From Bacteroidota bacterium (lineage in GTDB: Bacteria; Bacteroidota; Bacteroidia; Bacteroidales; JAADJA01): a stretch of 64,000 nt of DNA. The stretch spans positions 448,997 through 512,996 of the forward strand of contig JAHLKX010000003.1 in NCBI GenBank assembly GCA_020444515.1, given 5' to 3'. Below are positions 18,189 through 27,166 of this stretch, piece after piece. The notes under the pieces are model-generated. The model was not told the origin of the DNA. It saw nothing but the letters and a program-made list of their open reading frames with translations, and did not search any database. Within the stretch, counting starts at the first letter, position 1. Every line of letters begins with the position of its first letter. A program made the position numbers and the translations under genes.

Positions 18189-18896
18189 TTATACTACAAC
18201 AACATCCTGTTCTTTGATCATCGGAGCACCCAGGTAACATTTCAGCAATTGGGCAACAGCAAGGGTATCGCGTTGACAATAGGCAGCAATCCGTTCAAGG
18301 TTTTTTTCAACATAATACACATCAGCAACCATACTACCATCAATATCTTCTTTGGGTGTCGGAATCCCAAAAATGGTGGTAAGCAAATCAAGGGATGTAT
18401 AATTTTTATAATCGCCGAATTTCCATAGCTCCATTGTGTCAAGATGGGGAATTTCCCATGGTTTTTTACCTGCCATATTGATGATTGCCGGCAGTGAAAT
18501 CCCATTGATCAACATGCGTCTTGCAATATATGGATAGTCAAATTCCTTACCGTTATGGGCACAAAGCAGGTTATCACGGTTATTAAAATAATGATTGAGG
18601 AGATCGGCAAATTCCTTTAAAAGGATCATTTCATCCTCGCCATAAAATGATTTCATCCTGAAATCCTGATTATACTGGTAACCTACCGAAATACAAACAA
18701 TCTTTCCAAATTCAGCATAAATGCCGGCCCGCCTGAAAAGAATATCTGGCGTATCCTCTGCATTTCGTTTGATAAACTCAGATTTTTTATCCCATAACTT
18801 TCTGAATTTTTCGGGTAACAGTTCATAATTTTCCACCATGGGAACGGTTTCAATGTCGAGAAATAAAATCTTTTCAAATTTCAGTTGGTAAAGCAT
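18189..18896 (-). CDS. DEDDy 3'-5' exonuclease related to the DNA polymerase B exonuclease domain
   Basis: 235 aa. The three exonuclease motifs are visible: Exo I FLDIETVP (Asp14, Glu16), Exo II CAHNGKEFDYPYI and Exo III YCQRDTLAV (Y-x3-D, making it DEDDy). The whole chain corresponds to the predicted stand-alone 3'-5' exonuclease family related to PolB. No polymerase domain is attached. It is the first gene of the reverse-strand operon with the phosphoesterase, the Kazal lipoprotein and the ArnT-like transferase. The other members do not suggest a shared pathway. A nucleic-acid trimming or repair role is an inference from the family. Confidence 0.88.
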   Translation of the reverse strand: MLYQLKFEKILFLDIETVPMVENYELLPEKFRKLWDKKSEFIKRNAEDTPDILFRRAGIYAEFGKIVCISVGYQYNQDFRMKSFYGEDEMILLKEFADLLNHYFNNRDNLLCAHNGKEFDYPYIARRMLINGISLPAIINMAGKKPWEIPHLDTMELWKFGDYKNYTSLDLLTTIFGIPTPKEDIDGSMVADVYYVEKNLERIAAYCQRDTLAVAQLLKCYLGAPMIKEQDVVVV

Positions 18897-19001
18897 CGCA
18901 ATAAGGTTTTTATGGGATAAAGATACAAATCATCGGTGGTCATTCGTTCTTATTTTGCTATTTTTATTGACTTCCTGGTAAATCCAGGTTATCAAAATAT
19001 T

Positions 19002-20309
19002 GTGAATATCTACCGCCAACATACAAGCTTTATCGTTGTGATCCTTCTGGCCATAATTGGTCTAAGTGGTTGCAAAAAAGAAGAAAATAACCAAATTCCT
19101 ACAATAATCATTCAATCTCCCTTTCCCAACCAGGTCTTCAGCACTTTGGACTCCATAGCAGTTGAAGCTGTAATTGAGGATGATAAAAACATCACCTCGG
19201 TCAAGGTCGTGCTGACAGACGAAAAATTTATACCTGTCCAGCAGCCCGTTTACTTCTTTCCTGAAGCTCCACAATACGATCTTATCTTAAACTACACGAT
19301 AGATCAAAACATCATGGAAGGTGGAAGTTATTATTTGCAAGTCAGGGCAGAAGATGGAAAGAATTTTAAAAATGCTTATCAACCTGTAAATATCGTTGCA
19401 GCTCCCCGTGAACTTGAGCGGGTTTTGGTGTTGACCGAACCCGTTTCTGGGAAGATTGAATTGTTTGAGATTGACATATCAGGGATTGCAGAACCAATTT
19501 CTTTGTTTGATGGAGACTTTGCTGCTGCTGCTATTGATCATGCAGGCAGACAATTATTTATTGCCGGGAAAAACCAGTTGAATCTGCTGGCCTTTAACCT
19601 TGCTGATAAGATCATTGAATGGGAATTGGAACAGGTACCATCTCTCCCTATGCATTCGGACAATTGTCTCTATTTTGATGATTTTCTTTATGCTACCTAC
19701 TACTCTGACTATGTTTACGGATACAACAATAATGGATCTATTGTTTTCAATGCAACCACTGATGAAAGTGAAGCTCCCGGCAGGATCTGGTGCAAGGACA
19801 ATCATTTGCTGATCGATTTTCAACGGAAAAACGGCGGTCAACCATACATTAAAACTTTATTTGCATTGACCGGGTTGGAAAAACAGCGAACCTGGACTTC
19901 TTTTAAGGTGATAGATTTTTTTGATTATGAAGACGATGATGTAATTATTACTGCCAATTCGGGATTAAATGGATGCATATATAACTATCAGATAAATAGC
20001 AATGCACTCACACTATTGAAAGAGATCACAGCGCCTATATTGTGTTCAGCACAGGTTGATAAAAATCAACTGATGGTTGCCACTCCGGAGGGAATCTTCC
20101 TGTACCTGATAGAAGCTGGAATATGGACAGGCATATATAATCAGGAAAACATAAAAAGAATATCCTTTGATGATATAAACAAAAATGTCTATATCATCGC
20201 AGGTAATTCCATCCAGGTATTATCCTGGCCCCAAATGGTAAATCAGAAAACGTTGCCGTTTTCTGATACCATTTTGGATTTACACTTACAGTTTACAAAA
20301 AAAATGTAG
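19002..20309 (+). CDS. lipoprotein with Ig-like and propeller-like regions, function unknown
   Basis: 435 aa from a GTG at 19002, which gives a short clean lipoprotein signal (MNIYRQHTSF, hydrophobic stretch, GLSGC with Cys24). A frame open to a GTG at 18936 would add 22 residues and a second hydrophobic block, so it is less likely. After the Cys comes an Ig-like beta domain (about residues 30-120: SPFPNQVFS, VEAVIEDDKNITSVKVVL). The remaining ~300 residues contain weakly repeated strands (LLAFNLADKIIEWELEQ; NQLMVATPEGIFLY), consistent with a beta propeller. I do not recognise a named family. It is probably attached to the periplasmic or outer face of the envelope. Confidence 0.75.
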   Translation: MNIYRQHTSFIVVILLAIIGLSGCKKEENNQIPTIIIQSPFPNQVFSTLDSIAVEAVIEDDKNITSVKVVLTDEKFIPVQQPVYFFPEAPQYDLILNYTIDQNIMEGGSYYLQVRAEDGKNFKNAYQPVNIVAAPRELERVLVLTEPVSGKIELFEIDISGIAEPISLFDGDFAAAAIDHAGRQLFIAGKNQLNLLAFNLADKIIEWELEQVPSLPMHSDNCLYFDDFLYATYYSDYVYGYNNNGSIVFNATTDESEAPGRIWCKDNHLLIDFQRKNGGQPYIKTLFALTGLEKQRTWTSFKVIDFFDYEDDDVIITANSGLNGCIYNYQINSNALTLLKEITAPILCSAQVDKNQLMVATPEGIFLYLIEAGIWTGIYNQENIKRISFDDINKNVYIIAGNSIQVLSWPQMVNQKTLPFSDTILDLHLQFTKKM

Positions 20310-20326
20310 GATTTTTAAAGCAGGTT

Positions 20327-20509
20327 TTACGCTTTAAACTTTTTCTTGATGCCATCCCATTTAATATACTGGGCGGCATTGTTCTTCGAAATGAACTCGA
20401 GATATTTCTGAGCCATTTCAGGATTAGATTTTAAATAGGTTTCGTACACCCTACGCTTTCCTGCATGACTATAAATTAGTTCTAAACCAATTTTTTCCTT
20501 TTTTGTCAT
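20327..20509 (-). CDS. small conserved-looking basic protein, unknown
   Basis: 60 aa, Lys-rich, all-helical in appearance (MTKKEKIGLELIYSHAGKRR, then VYETYLKSNPEMAQKYLEFI). No membrane segment or signal. It lies between a convergent lipoprotein gene (17 bp away) and an intergenic region. Amino-acid composition looks like a real protein and the frame is not a shadow of another gene. No family recognised. Confidence 0.55.
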   Translation of the reverse strand: MTKKEKIGLELIYSHAGKRRVYETYLKSNPEMAQKYLEFISKNNAAQYIKWDGIKKKFKA

Positions 20510-20849
20510 GAATTTAAATTTTGATTATTAAATTAACTTACCTTGATTTGCAGGGCCTCCTTTTCAATGTTTATGCCAAATGGCATAGTTTGTTGATATA
20601 TTGACACTTATACAATTACCCAAACATAATCATGGTATCTTTTCCTTCAAAAAGCAGGAAAACTCCCTTAATATCGTAAAATTACCCTTTGATAACGGTG
20701 AATCACCGGAAGAATTGATGGGCGAATAACCAGACTATTCAATTGAAATACAAATGATTATTTTTGTATTCAGCATTATGTTTCATCTCCGGATTGATTC
20801 CGGATAATGGATATTCCATCAATGTTTTTTTACGAAAACGGATAAAAGC
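20510..20849. other. 340-bp intergenic region with two inverted repeats
   Basis: No gene seen. A 14-bp dyad ATGCCAAATGGCAT lies at 20573-20586. A second inverted repeat (AATACAAA at 20747-20754 facing TTTGTATT at 20763-20770) surrounds a TATTTTTG (20759-20766) that fits the -7 box; it could drive mnmD with a leader of about 75 nt, but no -33 TTTG is at the right distance. Either dyad could be a regulator site. Confidence 0.4.
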
Positions 20850-21509
20850 GTGCAACTCAAAATAATTCACACGGACGATGGCTCAAATTCGGTTTATAAC
20901 GAAAAACTGAATGAAATATATCATTCCAGGCACGGGGCCATCCAGGAGTCCCTCCATGTATTCATCAATGCCGGTTTGAAGTATATAAAACCAACCAAAA
21001 ATTTATCTATCCTGGAAATTGGATTTGGTACAGGTTTAAATGCCTTATTAACCCTTCAGCACAAGGTATGTGATAGAATCCGCTACACAGCTCTTGAGCC
21101 TGAGCCCCTGCCGAATGAGATCATCCGTCATTTGAATTATCCAACTGTATTGGGAAAACCCGAACTGAACAGGATATTTCAATTATTGCACAGTTGCCCC
21201 TGGAATCAATCATTTGAAATTGATACAGGGTTTTTCTTAGAAAAACACCAAAAGAAAGTACAGGAATTTGAAGCGCCATTCGATCAATACCATCTGGTTT
21301 ATTTTGATGCTTTTGCGCCTTCGGTTCAACCTGAACTTTGGACGCTTGCAGTGTTTTCTCAGATTTATCATGTCATGCACCCACAAGCTATTCTGGTGAC
21401 TTATTCTGCAGTGGGTGCAGTAAGAAGATCTTTACAATCAGCTGGTTTCACTGTAGAACGATTACAGGGTCCGAAAGGAAAACGGGAAATGTTAAGGGCA
21501 ATTAAATAA
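20850..21509 (+). CDS. mnmD: tRNA 5-aminomethyl-2-thiouridine methyltransferase (MnmD-type)
   Basis: 219 aa with a GTG start. It corresponds to the methyltransferase half of E. coli MnmC without the FAD oxidase half. Visible motifs are TDDGSNSVYNEKLNEIYHSRHGA at the N-terminus (family signature), the SAM loop ILEIGFGTGLNALLTL, the acidic YFDAFAPSVQPELW block with the DAFAP motif, and the late TYSAVGAVRRSLQSAGF and GPKGKREMLRA segments. Free-standing MnmD enzymes methylate the nm5U34 modification at the wobble position of certain tRNAs to mnm5U. The absence of the oxidase domain matches other Bacteroidota. It is monocistronic, convergent with acylphosphatase. Confidence 0.92.
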   Translation: MQLKIIHTDDGSNSVYNEKLNEIYHSRHGAIQESLHVFINAGLKYIKPTKNLSILEIGFGTGLNALLTLQHKVCDRIRYTALEPEPLPNEIIRHLNYPTVLGKPELNRIFQLLHSCPWNQSFEIDTGFFLEKHQKKVQEFEAPFDQYHLVYFDAFAPSVQPELWTLAVFSQIYHVMHPQAILVTYSAVGAVRRSLQSAGFTVERLQGPKGKREMLRAIK

Positions 21510-21520
21510 GATATAAAAAA

Positions 21521-21793
21521 TTAGTGGGCTATTTCAAAAGAATTAAAATCCTGAACCTCCCCTTCCTCTTGCTCAACTTCGACAACCCTGGCCCATACCG
21601 GCCCCTTGGCGCACCACTCCCGAAAAGCATTCAGGTTTTCTTCTTCCCCTTCAGCTTCTATGTATACACTTCGGTCGGACCGATTCCTTACAAAACCTTT
21701 GATGTTATATTTGTAGGCCGCTTCCATGCAGGAAAATCTAAAACCTACGCCCTGCACTTTGCCTCTGACCCTGATTTTGTAATGTTTTTTCAT
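21521..21793 (-). CDS. acyP: acylphosphatase
   Basis: 90 aa, the normal family length. It hydrolyses acyl phosphates. The signature VRGKVQGVGFR carries the phosphate-binding Arg19, and GFVRN carries the catalytic Asn37. The C-terminus is acidic (VVEVEQEEGEVQDFNSFEI). It is convergent with mnmD (11 bp between stops). Confidence 0.95.
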   Translation of the reverse strand: MKKHYKIRVRGKVQGVGFRFSCMEAAYKYNIKGFVRNRSDRSVYIEAEGEEENLNAFREWCAKGPVWARVVEVEQEEGEVQDFNSFEIAH

Positions 21794-21853
21794 GTATAAA
21801 GGGGATGACCTGATTTTGCTGCAAAATAATAAAAATAATCTGAAACCACAAAA

Positions 21854-22423
21854 TCAAGCTGGTAGTCTTTTCATCATCAGATGATTAACCATCTCAAAAA
21901 GGTTAACAGGTGACAATGCCCGCCAGTTAAAGGTATTCAATGAACCACCAATGGCCACATAGTAATCAATATGGGCGTGTTCAATCTCTGAAATAACATG
22001 ATCCCGAAAATTTAAAAATGCGATCCAGCCATCATCAATATCCTCAAACCACTCCTGATAATAGTCATTATCGGAAGCATGGAAATTCAAAACATTTTCG
22101 CCAATCAATATAAATTTATTGATACCATTTTCTATCAGATGATCGGCTATATTTCGTTTTAAATACATGATGTCATTGTATAAACAATCATTCCATTCAC
22201 CAATGAGTTCAATCACACAAAAACCCTGAATATAATTGACATATAGAATTTTCATATACAATGTGGCTGACCCCATTTGATCCCATTGCGGATGAATAAA
22301 ATAATCATAAACAGCATTTGAAAATTCAAATTCGCTATAGTCTTTTCCAAAAAAAGGCGAACGCTCATCTTCAGAGGCTATATAGAGATGTCTCCAGTTA
22401 TAATGTGGTTCGATTTCGTGCAT
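21854..22423 (-). CDS. conserved-looking cytoplasmic protein, unknown
   Basis: 189 aa, rich in Tyr, Trp, Asp and Glu, no signal or membrane segment. It has several strand-helix alternations (ATLYMKILYVNYIQGFCVIEL; DHLIENGINKFILIGENVLNF; HAHIDYYVAIGGSLNTFNW). No catalytic motif or family is recognised. It lies between acylphosphatase and a membrane glycosyltransferase on the same strand, with 70 bp to the latter. Confidence 0.75.
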   Translation of the reverse strand: MHEIEPHYNWRHLYIASEDERSPFFGKDYSEFEFSNAVYDYFIHPQWDQMGSATLYMKILYVNYIQGFCVIELIGEWNDCLYNDIMYLKRNIADHLIENGINKFILIGENVLNFHASDNDYYQEWFEDIDDGWIAFLNFRDHVISEIEHAHIDYYVAIGGSLNTFNWRALSPVNLFEMVNHLMMKRLPA

Positions 22424-22493
22424 ATTTCATACAAGATTTCAATAAATGATAACTCAAACAGGTCGTCAATATTTTAAAATCTAAATTAAAAAA

Positions 22494-24389
22494 TTATGGT
22501 GGTATTTGCTCAAATAATCCATACAAAATCGGATTGCCATCGCGAATTTGAATTTTAAATTGCTGTAGCTCAAATTCTTCTAAGCCCCGGTTCCAGATAT
22601 AAACCTTACAATCAGTTGCCTCATTTATTTGTGGAATATTACTCAGTTGAATCACCTGATAGAGGGAAGTTGTATTATGATTAGAACCATAGAATTCATT
22701 GAACCGGGAAGTCTGCCAGGCTACAGGTTTATCCCGGTTGCTGATTTCGCAGACCAATTCCGCTTCCTCAACAATTTGGTTTGAAGTAAAATTCAATTTT
22801 AGCTCAATCCTGTTATTCCAGTGTGATATCAAGGAATCTATGGGCATGGTAAACAAGTTGATATATTCCATATCACCACCTATTTTTTTTGGTCCAGCAT
22901 CACTCCGAGTGAATTCCTTATTAAATTCAAATAAAATCTGGTCGGCCGGACCTTTAAACGATCCTGGCTCATCCTTGGAAAACACATACAAGTCACACAA
23001 AAACCAATTTTTTTCGAGGATCATAAAGGGAAAATAAGATTCGGCCATTGGAATATACGCGGGTTTATTAAACCCTACACCCCCTATTATAAAATAAGAT
23101 GTCTTAAGGTTATTGAGATACTCCTCAAATTGTTTGTAATCTTTAAAATCGTTCAGATCCTTGAAATAATCAGATTGCAAATCCAATTCATCCAGATAAT
23201 AATTCTGAATATGATGAGGCTCATTCAATAAAACTGTTACTAGGTCACCACCAAATTTTGCCCTGAGGTCAAAGGATTCCGATAAAAGCTCTTTGTAACC
23301 GGAGTGGTACATAATCTGAAAATATTGACGGTTATCGATTAAGGTGTAAAAGGCAATCAAAATGAAAACAGTTGCGGTAACTATCTTCAATAGTGGTTTA
23401 AGATCCTTTATGAATGAATAAACCAGCATGATCAGAAAAGGAAATGTAAATATCAGTACAGAGTATTGCAATACGGCTGAGCAATAAATTGAATAAAAAT
23501 AAGCAGTCAGATATGTAATGATCAACCAGCTGAACAATAGGATTTGCCGTTTTCTGCTATGGGATGAAGTGTGAAAATGAAAAATACTTAAAATCAAGAG
23601 CCCGGCAGCAACCATATACATTTTAAAACTGAAATGAAGTATATATTGAATATATTCGATAAAAAAAGCAGGAGTCGGTTTAGCCAGCCAGCTTTCAACT
23701 CCACCTTTTCCAAACTGGATAAAGAAAATATTTAAATGAGGAATGAAAAGAATAAAGATGGCCAGATTGGACAACACATAGTAAAGGATTTGATTTTTTT
23801 TGATCACAAACAGTCCGGAGATGCCAACCAGAATCAAAAAAAAGAGTGCAAAATAGTGATCATATGCACACATTGCCCCCGAAAGGATGTATCCTGTTAG
23901 GTTTATTTTCTGATTTCCTTTTTGAAAAAGGAAAGCCTTACTCCAAAACCAAACTAAAAGCAAACTAAAAAGCAATCCGGTGGCATAGGGTCGTGCAAAA
24001 AGGGTATAGGTCAGTGCATACTGCGTGAAACATAAAAAAAGCGCCGTTATCAATCCCACGGTTGGGTTAAACCATAAACGTCCCACTTTATATGACATAT
24101 ATACAGCCCCCAATCCCATGAGGATAAATGGAAGCTTAAAGCGTATCATACTCCGACCAAAAAACTCCACCCAATAGTTCAGGAAAACCTGCACACCAGC
24201 AGGATGGGTATCTGTTTCGACGACGCCTTTGCGGATCAATTCATGGAAATTGTCATATCCTGTACGAAAAAGTGCACTGAATTCATCAAAATGGACATAC
24301 AGGTTTTGAATATTATAAAACCTGAGAAATGAAGCCGCAGCCAGTATAAAAATAAGGAGAATTCGATCGGTTGTCAGGTATTTTTTCAA
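22494..24389 (-). CDS. GT39-like polytopic membrane glycosyltransferase
   Basis: 631 aa. The first hydrophobic helix is followed by a periplasmic loop with the acidic catalytic pair in YVHFDEFSA (Asp35-Glu36), then ETDTHPAGVQVFLNYW, matching the dolichyl/polyprenyl-phosphate-mannose transferase (PMT_2) pattern. About ten further helices precede a soluble C-terminal domain from about residue 360 that is beta-rich and unlike the ArnT-like protein at 15.2-16.9 kb. It may transfer sugars from a polyprenyl carrier to an envelope acceptor; donor and acceptor are unknown. It is not in an obvious glycan locus. Confidence 0.83.
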   Translation of the reverse strand: MKKYLTTDRILLIFILAAASFLRFYNIQNLYVHFDEFSALFRTGYDNFHELIRKGVVETDTHPAGVQVFLNYWVEFFGRSMIRFKLPFILMGLGAVYMSYKVGRLWFNPTVGLITALFLCFTQYALTYTLFARPYATGLLFSLLLVWFWSKAFLFQKGNQKINLTGYILSGAMCAYDHYFALFFLILVGISGLFVIKKNQILYYVLSNLAIFILFIPHLNIFFIQFGKGGVESWLAKPTPAFFIEYIQYILHFSFKMYMVAAGLLILSIFHFHTSSHSRKRQILLFSWLIITYLTAYFYSIYCSAVLQYSVLIFTFPFLIMLVYSFIKDLKPLLKIVTATVFILIAFYTLIDNRQYFQIMYHSGYKELLSESFDLRAKFGGDLVTVLLNEPHHIQNYYLDELDLQSDYFKDLNDFKDYKQFEEYLNNLKTSYFIIGGVGFNKPAYIPMAESYFPFMILEKNWFLCDLYVFSKDEPGSFKGPADQILFEFNKEFTRSDAGPKKIGGDMEYINLFTMPIDSLISHWNNRIELKLNFTSNQIVEEAELVCEISNRDKPVAWQTSRFNEFYGSNHNTTSLYQVIQLSNIPQINEATDCKVYIWNRGLEEFELQQFKIQIRDGNPILYGLFEQIPP

Positions 24390-24472
24390 GGATGGTAACG
24401 CTATAAAACCTATTTAAATTACGACACTAAACAATAAACACAACACCCACTTACGTCCATTAAAATCTTAAC

Positions 24473-26896
24473 TTAGAAAATCTTAGGATACTTCCCGGGA
24501 TTATACTCATGCATCAAATTATAAACAGCATCGAAAACATCTTCCGCGTTGGGATTTGAAAAATAATCACCGTCGGTGCTGTATGCAGCTCTGTGTTCTC
24601 TGGCAGTAATGGTTCGTGGTTCCGAGTCAAGATGGTAATAACCCTTTTGTTCTTCAAGTACTTTTTGCATCATATAACTGGTTGCTCCACCCGGCACATC
24701 TTCATCAAAGAATACAATTTTATTGGTTTTTTTTAATGATTTAAGGATGGTTTGATCCAGGTCAAAGGGTAACAAAGTCTGAACATCGATCAATTCACAC
24801 GAAATTGAGTATTCAGTAAGTTGTTTAACGGCATCTTCAGCAATCCTAACGCAAGACCCATAAGTCACAATGGTTAAATCAAAACCTGTGTGCAAAACTT
24901 CGCATTGTCCAACAGGAATTCGGTACTCACCAATGTTATCGGGCATTTTTTCTTTAAGCCTGTATCCGTTCAGGGGTTCAATGATCAATGCAGGATCATC
25001 AGCTTCGAGGAAGGTATTGTAAAAACCTGCAGCCTGTGTCATATTGCGTGGCACACAAACATACATACCCCGAATTGAATTAATGACCATACTGAGGGGT
25101 GAGCCTGCATGCCAAATACCTTCCAGGCGATGTCCGCGGGTACTGATGATCAGGGGAGCCTTTTGTGCACCCCGGGTCCTGTATCTGAGTGTAGCCAGAT
25201 CGTCGCTCATCACCTGCAATGCATACAACAGGTAATCGAAATATTGTATCTCGGCAATGGGCCTGAATCCACGCATAGCAAGTCCAATTCCCTGTCCTAT
25301 AATGGTGGCTTCCCGAATCCCGGTATCAAAAATTCTGTTTTCTCCATATTTTTGCTGCAGTCCTTCGTAAGTTTGATTTACACCGCCAATTTTCCCAACA
25401 TCCTCACCAAATGCCATTAATTGTGGATATTTACGGAACAGGTGATCAAAGTTGTCGCGCAATATCATGCGGCCCGGCACCCAGGGAGAATCTTTGGTAA
25501 TAACAGGCTGTATGGCATCCACCTTTAAGGCAGGTTTTCCTGCTTCGGTATACAAGTGTGAACTGTAACGAATATGGCCCTCTTTTAATTCAGCATCCAA
25601 CCAATTGGTAACATTTTTTTTCAATGAATTTTTTGGATTGCTGCACTGGTCACATATGAGGCGCAGAATCTTACGGGCTGAAGCCGAAATATCTTTACGA
25701 ATAGGATCAGCCACCATTTTTAACTCTTTCTTGATGGCATCAATCTTTTCTGTTTTAGCACAATTACAGGTGGTAATATCCACCATGTTGATAAATTCTT
25801 TTTGTTTCCGTTTGAGGGGTCCCATATAGTTTTCCCAGGCCTTTTTCCGGGCTTCCTTCGCCCTCATAACTGCTGACTCCTCAATATGATCCAACACTTT
25901 GTTATCTGCTATCTTGGCTTCAAGTATCCATTCCCGCATCTTACGCAAACCATCATATTCTGCTTCCCATTCAAGGCGTTGTTTGCTTTTATATCGTTCA
26001 TGTGATCCTGATGTGGAATGCCCCTGAGGCTGGGTTAATTCCGTTATATGAAACAATACTGGTAGATGCGCTTCCCGGCAGATCTTTATACCTTCTTCAT
26101 ACACCTTACACAATTCTTCGTAATTCCATCCCCGGGCCTGCTTGATGATGAAACCATCAGACTTGCTGTTTTTTTCGAATCCCTTCAGTGCTTCTGAAAT
26201 ACTGCTTTTAATGGTTTGAAATTCTTTCGATACAGAAATGCCATAACCATCATCCCATACCGACATGGCCAGTGGCACCTTCATGACACCTGCGGCATTG
26301 AGCGCTTCGAAAAAATAGCCCTCGGAAGTGGAGGCATCGCCAATGGTACCAAAAGCCACCTCCTGACCATTGATTGAGAATTTATTTTGACGGTTGAATT
26401 TTTTTGTCAGTTCTTTATTTTGTCTGAAAAATTTCGAGGCAAGAGCCAGGCCCAATAATCGTGGCATATGACCCGCAGTAGGAGAAATATCAGCTGAAAT
26501 ATTTTTTCGTTCTGTCAAATTGAGCCATTCGCCATGTTCATCCAGCGTTCTGGATGAGAAATGGTTATTCATTAAACGACCAGCAGTTTGGGGATTGAAT
26601 TTCGCATCGGTATCGCCATAAAGCTGTGCAAAAAACTCTTCAAGGGTCATTAATCCTGCAGCAAACATGAAGGTTTGATCCCGATAATATCCTGCTCGCC
26701 AGTCGCCCGGTTTAAATACCTTAGCCATGGCCAGTTGAGGCACTTCTTTTCCATCTCCAAAAATGCCAAATTTAGCCTTTCCAGTTAACACCTCCCTTCG
26801 GCCGAGTAAACTAACCTGCCGACTTTCATTGGCTATCCGGTAATCATTCAATACTTCCTCAATATATGCTTTCGAATGTGATTTCGCTCTTGCCAT
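24473..26896 (-). CDS. fused alpha-beta E1 subunit of a 2-oxoacid dehydrogenase
   Basis: 807 aa from the ATG at 26896. The N-terminal ~390 residues are an E1-alpha unit (YYRDQTFMFAAGLMTLEEFFAQLYG; the ThDP loop starts GDASTSEGYFFEALNAAG and ends VWDDGYGISV). The C-terminal ~330 residues are E1-beta (AFGEDVGKIGGVNQTYEGL, GIREATIIGQGIG, a RGHRLEGIWHAGSPLS segment, transketolase C-terminal VTYGSCVRIAEDAV and EHRAAYS). A linker with Cys pairs (about residues 365-420: TCNCAK, CDQCSN) joins them. Such fusions are usual in Bacteroidota for branched-chain or pyruvate oxidation. The E2 and E3 genes are not nearby. A longer start at 26944 is possible, but a -7-like TAATTTTG at 26925-26918 favours 26896. 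Confidence 0.9.
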   Translation of the reverse strand: MARAKSHSKAYIEEVLNDYRIANESRQVSLLGRREVLTGKAKFGIFGDGKEVPQLAMAKVFKPGDWRAGYYRDQTFMFAAGLMTLEEFFAQLYGDTDAKFNPQTAGRLMNNHFSSRTLDEHGEWLNLTERKNISADISPTAGHMPRLLGLALASKFFRQNKELTKKFNRQNKFSINGQEVAFGTIGDASTSEGYFFEALNAAGVMKVPLAMSVWDDGYGISVSKEFQTIKSSISEALKGFEKNSKSDGFIIKQARGWNYEELCKVYEEGIKICREAHLPVLFHITELTQPQGHSTSGSHERYKSKQRLEWEAEYDGLRKMREWILEAKIADNKVLDHIEESAVMRAKEARKKAWENYMGPLKRKQKEFINMVDITTCNCAKTEKIDAIKKELKMVADPIRKDISASARKILRLICDQCSNPKNSLKKNVTNWLDAELKEGHIRYSSHLYTEAGKPALKVDAIQPVITKDSPWVPGRMILRDNFDHLFRKYPQLMAFGEDVGKIGGVNQTYEGLQQKYGENRIFDTGIREATIIGQGIGLAMRGFRPIAEIQYFDYLLYALQVMSDDLATLRYRTRGAQKAPLIISTRGHRLEGIWHAGSPLSMVINSIRGMYVCVPRNMTQAAGFYNTFLEADDPALIIEPLNGYRLKEKMPDNIGEYRIPVGQCEVLHTGFDLTIVTYGSCVRIAEDAVKQLTEYSISCELIDVQTLLPFDLDQTILKSLKKTNKIVFFDEDVPGGATSYMMQKVLEEQKGYYHLDSEPRTITAREHRAAYSTDGDYFSNPNAEDVFDAVYNLMHEYNPGKYPKIF

Positions 26897-27046
26897 AGGT
26901 GATTTCCGATTTGGGATCAAAATTAATGAAAATTGCGGGAACATTCATACAACAGACCGTTGTGAGATTTGTTTGAAAACTATTTTCCCTGACTAACAAG
27001 AGGTTATTTTCCCCTTGTTTTTACTAAATTTAGAATCCCTTTTCTT

Positions 27047-27076
27047 TTTGAGATAAGAAATATCTGTCTACATTTG
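27047..27076 (+). promoter_or_regulatory. promoter of the gamma-lyase-like gene
   Basis: TTTG (27047-27050), an 18-bp spacer, then TACATTTG (27069-27076), close to the Bacteroidota consensus. The leader would be about 85 nt; I saw no SAM-riboswitch-like folding in it. Confidence 0.55.
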
Positions 27077-27166
27077 TTGCACAATCAATCCTGAATTGGG
27101 CCAATACGGCAATTGATGCAATGGATAATATCAAAACAGAAGTTATAATTTATTAAGATAAAACAC

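Noticed and set aside
27083..27166. SAM or SAH riboswitch in the leader of the gamma-lyase gene
   Set aside because: No matching conserved core or multi-stem fold seen; the leader is short.
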